From Kalmusia sp. IMI 367209 (lineage: Eukaryota > Ascomycota > Dothideomycetes > Pleosporales > Didymosphaeriaceae), in contig JAPEUQ010000003.1 of the NCBI GenBank assembly GCA_027946365.1, forward strand, positions 3,782,001-3,846,000: 64,000 bases of DNA. Reading direction: 5' to 3'. This document shows positions 56,164-64,000 of this stretch, piece after piece. Each line of letters begins with the position of its first letter. Within the stretch, counting starts at the first letter, position 1. The notes under the pieces are model-generated. The model did not search any database, had not been told where the DNA came from, and worked only from the letters and a program-made list of their open reading frames with translations. The translations under genes and the position numbers were made by a program.

Positions 56164-57410
56164 TACAGTGGGGTGACACGAAAAAAGAGTAATACTTTTT
56201 TTAACCTTTTTTAAAAAGCTATAACTCGTTTATTTTATAAGCTATAAAATTAAAAAGTATATTATATTAAAGAGAAAATTATAGAAAATCTTTTTATATT
56301 AAAGGTAGAAGCTTAGTTAGCATAGTAATATATCTTTTTTAACTTAAACTAAATACTTTTTAATACTCTTTTTAGAGCTCTATAACTTTTTTGAATGTTT
56401 AAAAAAGCTAAAATTTTTACTAACCATAATAGGCTTAGCGCTTAATTTCTATATAGATTTTCGGACCATCTTCTCTCTCTAAATTTTCTTTTTTAATTTT
56501 AAAATTTAGGTACCTGCTTATATAAGCCCTGCTTATGTAAGATTTTAGCTTAAATTTCTATATAAGAAGATCTTCTCAGATTGAAATTCCTTTTCCCTAA
56601 ATCCTTAAAATGGCTCAAGAATTTTCAGATTTTGAGTCTAGGGTTAAGCTTTTTCTAGAAGCTAAAACTCCTATTTCTACTATTTCTACTACTTTAAAAA
56701 AAAAGTCCTAAGAGTATTTATAATACTATACAACGTATTAAAAAAAGAATTAAATTCTCCTATTAAAAGAGTTAGTAATGGAAGGATTACAAAGACGACT
56801 CTAGAGAGAAAAGAGCTATTAATAGAGACTTAACTAGAAGTCCTAAGAAGATTAATAAAAGACTATTAATAGAAAATAGTCTTAAGATTTCTAAGAGAAC
56901 TTTACAAAGGATTATTAAAGAAGAAGGATATAATATAAACGTTAGTAAGAAAACCATTTTTAAATAAAAAAGGGCCTTAAAAAGACTAGAATACGTTAAG
57001 GACATGTTAAAAGTTAAAAGATTAAACCTTAATAAGGTTATATTTTCAGATGAGTCAGCTATACAAAGAGGACATGGAGCTAGAAATAAATATTCTAGAA
57101 AAAGGGATATAATAAGGCTGGAAAGGATTTAGTTAATCCTTTTAATAGAAGTAAGTTTTTTAAATTTTTTAAATTTCTATAATATTAAGAAAAGTTCTAC
57201 TTTTTTCTAGTATTTTAGTTTTTAAAAATCTATAATACTAATTTATTTATAGATCGAGATATTTCTATTCAAGTTTGGGGAGCCATTTGGATAGGAGGAA
57301 GGTCTAAATTAGTGATTACTAAAAGTCCTAATATTCCTTCTAACTTTAAGAATAAGGCCTATATGAGAAAAGTCTTAATTCCTATAGTTAAACCTCAAAT
57401 TAAAAGAGGT
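56164..57410 (+). mobile_element. RIP-degraded Tc1/mariner-type DNA transposon, truncated by a nested LTR element
   Basis: An abrupt switch to very AT-rich sequence at about 56140 is followed by TA and then CAGTGGGGTGACACG (56166), which has the form of a Tc1/mariner terminal inverted repeat next to its TA target. A decayed transposase follows. At 57411 the element is broken by the LTR of a Ty3/Gypsy element, so its other end is not seen here. It has the classical decay pattern of RIP: few C and G left and many TAA/TAG stops. Confidence 0.7.
56610..57410 (+). pseudogene. Decayed Tc1/mariner-like transposase
   Basis: An ATG at 56610 opens MAQEFSDFESRVKLFLEAK, matching the start of such transposases. 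Further on, in other frames and between stops, are NVSKKTIFK, the catalytic block FSDESAIQRGHGA (57043-57081) holding a DDE-type Asp, and VWGAIWIGGRSKLVI (57273 on). A GTAAGT...TTTATAG interval at 57151-57252 with a CTAAT branch site looks like an intron between the last two blocks. The frame is destroyed by frameshifts and nonsense changes, and the 3' end is missing. Not functional. Confidence 0.7.
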
Positions 57411-57851
57411 TGTAACGGGGCGGCCGTGAGGCTGTCTTAAAGGGGTTAAGTGAGAAATAAGGATGTATAGGGTTGTATGGTCACAAGGGGTGAACGTTAA
57501 TTAACTACTATGAGTATTAATTACTAATAAGGTTAATGGTAGTCTTCTATAAGGAACTACTTATAAGAGAACTTAATGGATTGACGATGAGGGTTATTAG
57601 TGGTTATTTATTATCTCTATATACTACTATCTAAGGTTGGCTCTGTAGGCTCTGTGGATAGAGCCTATAGAGTTGGCTCTATAGGCTCTATAGATAGAGT
57701 TTATAGAGCCGTCATGTGATCGTATTATATATTTATATTATACTTAGTATTACTTCCGTGATTATAATACCAGTCCTCCTAATCCTATTAGTTATTACTA
57801 CTAATACTATTATTATCGTAATTCTATTACGGCGTAGTAGCTATAATACTA
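57411..57851 (-). repeat. LTR of the Ty3/Gypsy element (3' LTR in element orientation)
   Basis: The left limit is certain from the copy at 63928. The right limit is inferred from the polypyrimidine run ATTTTCCCCTTTT at 57851, which reads as the purine tract next to a 3' LTR on the minus strand, giving about 441 bp. It is strikingly less mutated at its start (GGGGCGGCCGTGAGG) than the other copy, and has CTCTATAG-type internal direct repeats around 57640-57705. Confidence 0.65.
57637..57706 (+). repeat. Internal direct repeats in LTR (GGCTCTGTAG / GGCTCTATAG family)
   Basis: Four near copies of a phrase around GTTGGCTCT(G/A)TAGGCTCTGTGGATAG lie one after another and differ by G-to-A changes. 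They may be part of the LTR promoter; seen directly. Confidence 0.6.
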
Positions 57852-58299
57852 TTTTCCCCTTTTAGTTCTTTAGCCCAAAGAATGTTCCGTTATAGGGGTG
57901 AAGCTATATTAGTAGGGTAATTTCTATTAGTTTTAGATTACTATCGCCCTTTATACCTTCTTATAAAACTACTAAACGTCTTACGCTTACTAATAAAATT
58001 AGTCGTTGCGGGTTTATTACTATGCCTTATTCTTAATATACTAGGTTAAACTTAGATTGTATTATTTCTCCTTATGATACTCTAAAAGGTTAGCTTATAA
58101 GCCTTATATAAGGTTTAGCGTCTAATATTCTTATAATATAAATAGTATTTTAATAGCTAAGAGTAAGTGATTTGTTTAAGTGTTTTGCCTTATATTAATT
58201 ACTTATAGTGCGATCTATTGGTCGCTTCTAAGTTAAAATTTAAGTTAAACTAGATAAGGCTAAGAAAATCTAAGAGGTAGCGTTAGATATATTAGCTAT

Positions 58300-61200
58300 T
58301 ATTTATATTAAGGTGGTGAGGCTTCGGAAATAGAAGAAATTTCTTAATAGATGGGAGGATTATTAGTCCGCGGTTCTGGAGGCGGAGTTAGATTAAAAAG
58401 AGATAGATTTATAGGCTACTAACCTATAGGATAGCCTAGAGGAGGTAGGAGTTAGCCTAGATGCCGTTTATATTTTTAGTGGTAATGTTATTCTTTCTAA
58501 TTTATAGCTAGGCGGTCTAGATCTTAGTCCGTTATCTCTTAGTTTTCTTTATAAAATTAGTTTAGCTAGTACTCCTCTAGCTTCTTAGGGTAATTGAGGT
58601 TTTCTTCTAGTTCCTATATATTATCCTATAGATTTCTATTCTTGTCTATCCTAGCCTATCTAACCTGATAATAGTTTTTTCCGTTTTAGTAGTGGTAATC
58701 CGTTATATATAAGACTTCCTACTCTTTCTTATCCCCGTATATATCTACTTCATACACTATGGGTTATGTATCCTAAGGTGCCTTTTCTAGTAGTGCCACA
58801 TAGAAGATAGGTGGATTTTTATAGGTTCTAATAGCTTTAATTAATATATAACTAGTGTGATTTATTCTATTATCTTATATAGTCTGATTTTTAAGTGGTT
58901 AAGTTTTCTGGAAGGTCGTTTACTGGCTATGTTTTTATAGTAGCTAGACTTTCTCTCCTTTTCTAGCAGGCGCGGCCTTTTACTTATAATTATAATATTT
59001 CTTTATCTAGAGCTATAAGAACGTGGTATTATTCTTTAATATATTATATATTTATATAATTCTTTTACCTAGTTTTTTCTATTTATACTTTATAATTCTA
59101 TTACTTTTGGTACTTGGTATACTTTTAGTGTGAACCTATAATTTACGTAGAATAGTGTGACTCTATAGCGCTATATTATAAGCTATTATAGACTAACTAG
59201 ACTATAGGGAGTAGTCTCACCTAGTTATTTTATTGGTAGTTTAAGTAATATTTTAGGTATTATTTTACTATTTAGTTCATGCGTTTAGTTTGTCCATCTA
59301 TTTAGGGGTGGTATACTATAGATATACTATACTTAATTTTAATTAGTCTAATTACTATTGCCTATAGTTTTAAAGTGAATCTGACGTCCTAGTCTATAAT
59401 AATCTTATCTAATACCTCATGGTAGGCTACTACTATTAATAAGAATTTAAAAGCTATTTATTCCGCTTTACTAGTTTTTCTATATAGGAGGAAGTAGCTA
59501 TACTTTATTATTTTATTAATGATTATCATGATTCTATTATATTCTACCCCATTATTAGGTCTTTAGATTTTAATAACTATGTAATAAAGTCTATTATTAC
59601 TATTCCCTATAATCGTTTGGGGTTTCTACTAGTTAGAGTTTTCTATAAGATATATATCGTTTGGGTTTATTTCGGTGACAATTAGTATAGTTATAGAGGA
59701 CCTTAATAACTATCTATTTTACTTTTAGAAAGTAGTAGCTTTATATAAGTCGCTCTAAAGTTCTTTCAATTTTCTAGTATTTATATATTAATACTTTATA
59801 AAATTATCTAATAAATTCTTATTATATCTTTTTTGGAATATAGATTTGGTTAAAGACTTTTATTAGTCCTATCTTAGTAATAGTTTCTTTTAGTAGGTGA
59901 CTTAAGTCTTTCGTCGTCTATCCTATTTCCTATTAAACCCATTCTTCCCACTTACTAGTTTAGAGTTCTATTAAGGCTACTAGTTTAGGATAATTATAGA
60001 TTATGTTTCTCTTATTATCGTATATTAGTAAGGTTGCCGAAACTTGGGTTATTCCTTATAAGTCTAGTCTCCCTACTTAGGGTATTAGTCCTAAGTTATC
60101 TATTCCTTTAGTGTGGATAATTTTAAAGTTAAATATGGCTAACTATTTTATCTATCTAGTTTATTATTGGTTTAGGACCTTAGTTATTATAAATCTAGTG
60201 AGGTTTTTATAGTCTAAATAAACTGGGATCTAATATTTTACCCTTAGAGATATATCCTCTATTCCTTAAATGCTATAAATATAGCTAGCATTTCTTTATT
60301 ATATATATTATAGTTTAACTCTAGTGGTTTTATCTTTTATAAATAGTATTCTATTAGGTGTTTTTCATCTATTTATGGGTCTCTCTGGAGTAGGTATACT
60401 CTAATAACGAAGTTAAATATATCCATTTCTAAGATTATTAATAACCATAGGTTAAAGATATATAGTACTAGATACTTTATAAATTCCTTTTTTAGAGTAT
60501 TTATTATCATCGCGTATTCCTTAGTCTATTTAAAAGGGGTATCCTTTTTATTAGTTTTATTAAGGGATTGGTTATTTCGGACTAATATGGAATAAATTTT
60601 CTATAAAAGTTATAGAATTCTAGAAAGAATTATACTTCCTTAACGTTTTTTAGCTCTAACTATTTAAGGATATCTTTGACCTTCGCGGGTTCTACCTTGA
60701 TTTTCCCTAGTTCTATTATGTATCCTAGGAAGGTGGTTATAGTTACACTAAATTCGCATTTTTAGAGCTTAAGGTAAGTTTAATATTTCTTATTTACTAG
60801 AGGACCTTATTTACCTATCGCTCGTGTTCTTCTGGTTTTTCTAAATAGATTAAGACGTCGTCTAGGTAGGCTATGGCGTATCTTTTTAGATAGTCTCTAG
60901 GACGGTATTTATTCACCACTAGAAGAAGGCTAATATATTTATGAGACTAAACGGCATTATATTCTATTTATATAGTCCTATTTTAGTATGAAAAGCTATC
61001 TTCTATTTATATCCTTTCTTTATTCTAATCTGGTGGTATGCGTTTTTTTATATCTAGTTAGATAAAATATTTGGCGTATTTTAATTGGTCTTAAAGATCT
61101 AATATTAAGGGTAGGGGATATTTATTCTTAATAGTGATATTATTCATTTTTTAATAATTTATATAAAAGTGTAATATAGGATCGTCCTTTTTTATAGTAA

Positions 61201-63800
61201 AGGTAACCCTATGGGCTACTAAGAAAGTAGATTCCTAGATATACCCTTAGGCTATATATTTAGTAATTATACTTTAAATGATTTCGTCCTCTTATATTGT
61301 TATTTTATAGATGGGTCCCTACGTGGGTTACTTCCTTCTACGTAATTGATCTCTCGCAGTCCCATTCCGTATTCTAGTAAGTAATCTAGTGGTTCCTAGA
61401 AGATTTCTTATATTCTAATAAATATTAGGAATTTCTTCCTTTCTAGACTCCTTATTTACTAAGAGGCGATAAGGGTACTCTATTCATTATTTCTACTAGT
61501 TAATTATTAGGTTAACTTATTTTAGCTAGGTAGTCTAAGAATGACGTCTTAAAGATTATTAATCTAGGTGACGTCCATAGTTATATTTCTTATTTCAATC
61601 CTTAGGATAGAAATAATCCTTTCCTTATTTCTTTTATTACTTATTCCTAGAATGGTAATCCTTTAATTCCTAAAAGGACACTAGGATTTCTTTTTAATTA
61701 AGTCCGTATTTTTTACTTTTATATAAATTCTTTAGAGATAAAGTTTCTTATTACTCTACTATTAATCATCACCCTTATGGGTTATCTATGGTATTTAGCC
61801 TCTAGTATTAGGTAGATTCCTTTTATTCCCTTAAGGGTTCCTTCCCTTTATACTAGTATTTAGTCTAGATCTTTCTTTCTATATATTTTAGGTATTTGTT
61901 TTCTGGATATTCGTACTATGGTCTTCCTATAATACATTCTATTAGTAGTAAGGGTCCTAATATAAGGATAAGGTATCCTCTTTATTTCTTCTTAAGATAC
62001 TATCCGTGTATTTCTTTTCTAGTGATAATATCAGTGTATGGATCCCTAAAGACCCTAGTTAGGTATACTTAGTATTTTATTTTAATGTTATGTAATGAGT
62101 ACTTGTTACTAATATATAAGACCTATAAAATTTTTATAATATGCGGGGTGTTTTATATTTACTTAGGAATTATCTTTCTTATTAGATTCTTCTTCTATTA
62201 CTATATTATATTCCTGGATCGGGATCTAATATTTTACTAGAATTTAAGACGTATATACTTTATTGACCTATTTAACTTCTCTGGCTACGCTATATTATTC
62301 TAAGTTATTAAGGGATTTATCTACTAGATTTTATTTCGTTCTACCCATCTCTAGAAATCCGTGAACTTGGTGTTTCTAGGGTACTTAATTTTCTATTCCT
62401 TATATACCTTATGGATGTTCTATTCTAGTGAGGCTCATTTAAAGAATTTCCATTTTTAATTATTTTCTAGAATGACTATAAACCTTAGGGTTAAGCTATC
62501 TACTATACTAGTCTAGTAGGCTAGAAGTATTCTACTCCTCTAATTTAAATATTCTTTATAGGGTGTTGTTTCCTTTTTAAGCGATTAGGATAAGTATAAC
62601 TTATCTTCTTTTAATTCTTCTTTTAACTCACTTATTTCCTTAAAGTTAGATAGGTTGTTAGGAATTTAGGCGTCTTATTCTTTTCTATTTATAGCAAGAC
62701 GTTCTTTAGTCTATTTTAATTAGTATCCTATAACCTCTTTTATACTTTTATGGGCGTTACAGTCGTCCTTAAATACTTAGCCTAATAGATTACCTTATAT
62801 TCTAATTTTTAGCTAATTAGTCCTTAAATTTCTTTTAATTTCTTTCTTCTAGACTTTTGCCGTTGGTGTTTCTTTTATTAGGTAGTTTTTAACTATATGG
62901 CCTTTCTTTCCACATCCAAAATATACTCCTTCTTTCCTTAACTAATCCTTTTATAAATCTATCTTTTTATTATTCTAAGGCTTTCTACCTTCCTTATTAG
63001 TATTAAGGATTATTAGATCTTCTACGTTGGAGTTGAGTTTAGATCTTTCTTTACCCCTAGCTATTTTCTTATTAGTTATTCTACTTCTAGAGGTATAATT
63101 TATTATCTACTTAGATAGCTTATTAGATTATTATAGGGAATGTCGTGGGTTTTTCTATATAGATTATCTTATAACGGATATCCCACTTTAGGCCTTTATA
63201 GAACCTAGTTATTAAGGCTTATTCTCCCTAGTTTAATACTGAAGTGGCCAACTATTTAAATATAAATATATATACTACCACTATCTTAATTTAATATAGT
63301 TATAATAATCTTTATTTTATTATTTATTTAGCGTCTATATTACTAAAGGTCCTATAGAGTTTCCATTTAAAGTATTTATAATTTTAAAATATTAGATTAG
63401 TCTCCGTTTTTCTTCCGCTTTCCATATTTATGCGAAAATCTATCAGGAATCTATTAAACTAATTTATAGCTTATCCTATAAAATAGGTAGCTATATAAGC
63501 CACCTTTACTTCTTTAGTCTCTAGGAAGTCGCGGTTCAAATCCAAGTATAGAGATATTAAGGTAAGGAACCCTTTTAGCTTACTTTGGGTTCCGTTAAAT
63601 TTCTTAGATTCTATTAGTTTAAGGGGCGGTTTTAGAGTTATATTTTAATCTTATCTAGTTATTATTTTATTTCTCCTCCTCCTTTCCTTTCTTCTTCTTT
63701 TCCTTAAGCTACTAATAGAGCTTTAATCTATTTAACTATCTCGTTATAGGCTTTTTTTATTTCTTACTTTCCTCTCTAAGATGATTAATTTATATTTTCA
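58300..63800 (-). pseudogene. Decayed gag-pol of the Ty3/Gypsy element
   Basis: Approximate limits. Reading the minus strand, the zinc knuckle keeps GCGKKGHIVKN, but its flanking first and last cysteines are Tyr codons, the G-to-A change expected from RIP. The RT active site YLDD is intact at 60868-60857. The integrase core reads DVRFT and VYHP-stop-IDGQTKRMN, where a TAA replaces the expected Gln codon. Stops occur every few dozen codons in every frame, so no product can be made. I see no captured host gene inside. Confidence 0.75.
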
Positions 63801-63927
63801 TCTAAGTATATTCCGTATCATCTATAGGTGTCACCTTAAGTAATCCTGACGGAGTGGTAGATGCTATTATTAGTAGAGATACAACCTAACGTATTTATAG
63901 TAGGTCCTTAAGATATAATCGTTAAAG

Positions 63928-64000
63928 TGTAATAGAGTAATTATAAGGCTATCTTAAAGGGGTTAAGTGGGAAATGAGGATATATAGGGTTGTATAGTTA
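63928..64000 (-). repeat. Second LTR of the Ty3/Gypsy element (5' LTR in element orientation), truncated by window end
   Basis: Its 73 visible bases align without gaps to 57411-57483. There are 16 differences, all transitions: 14 have A or T in this copy and 2 have A in the other. This proves common origin and shows RIP-type mutation. Confidence 0.85.

Larger units (their letters stand above)
57411..64000 (-). mobile_element. Ty3/Gypsy LTR retrotransposon, RIP-degraded, right end cut by window
   Basis: Bounded at the left by an LTR starting TGTAACGGGG at 57411; a second copy of the same LTR start lies at 63928. The internal part is oriented on the minus strand: gag zinc-knuckle remnant at 62929-62882, reverse transcriptase AYLDDVLIY near 60871-60845, integrase remnants near 59406-59375 and 59318-59275. 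The order gag-RT-integrase toward the left is that of Metaviridae (Ty3/Gypsy). The element exceeds 6.5 kb and is riddled with stops. It sits inside the Tc1/mariner-type element. Confidence 0.85.

Noticed and set aside
57411..64000. A host gene carried inside the LTR element
   Set aside because: All recognisable blocks are gag, RT or integrase in the expected order; the remainder is RIP-saturated and unreadable.
1..64000. CRISPR array, operon structure or bacterial gene cluster
   Set aside because: The sequence is eukaryotic with spliceosomal introns; no regularly spaced repeats were found.

Overview
The window is nuclear DNA of a filamentous ascomycete (Pezizomycotina; Dothideomycetes is my guess). 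The evidence is short 44-60 nt GT-AG introns with CTAAC/CTAAT-like branch sites, several HET (heterokaryon incompatibility) genes, a COT-1/Cbk1 kinase, a fungal rvt gene, and an AT-rich block whose repeats carry the transition-only mutations of repeat-induced point mutation (RIP). Most genes are spliced; I worked out exon limits by eye from splice signals and family conservation.

Layout. 1-541: C-terminal end of an unidentified ORF. 2823-3131 (-): a three-exon RPS29/uS14 gene, far too finely split to show as one ORF. 4550-5419 (+): GST-like protein, convergent with a Nudix hydrolase (5462-6748, -). 7761-10732 (+): RVT, a reverse-transcriptase-related cellular protein. 12818-13282 (+): small secreted cysteine-containing protein. 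14580-36693 is an accessory-looking stretch with four HET-domain genes (14580-16583 -, 18792-20558 +, 31460-33772 +, 34176-36693 -), a secreted FAD amine oxidase (22440-24038, -), a seven-TM fungal rhodopsin-like protein (25673-26921, -), long apparently gene-free gaps and a probable broken gene near 30.1-31.2 kb.

37952-56131 is denser and mostly housekeeping: mannitol 2-dehydrogenase with an extra C-terminal coiled coil, a secreted carboxylesterase, RNA polymerase subunit RPB12, the COT-1/Cbk1-type NDR kinase, a 1050-residue coiled-coil protein, the ESCRT-I subunit VPS37, a mitochondrial membrane protein, and a class I methyltransferase of the EEF1A-KMT type. The COT-1 kinase and the coiled-coil protein may both serve polarity or morphogenesis, but nothing here links them beyond proximity.

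33 bp after the methyltransferase stop codon the sequence changes abruptly to AT-rich, RIP-degraded repeat. A Tc1/mariner-type element (from 56164) is interrupted at 57411 by a minus-strand Ty3/Gypsy LTR retrotransposon. That element fills the rest of the window; its second LTR is cut by the window end. No tRNA, rRNA or CRISPR array was found.
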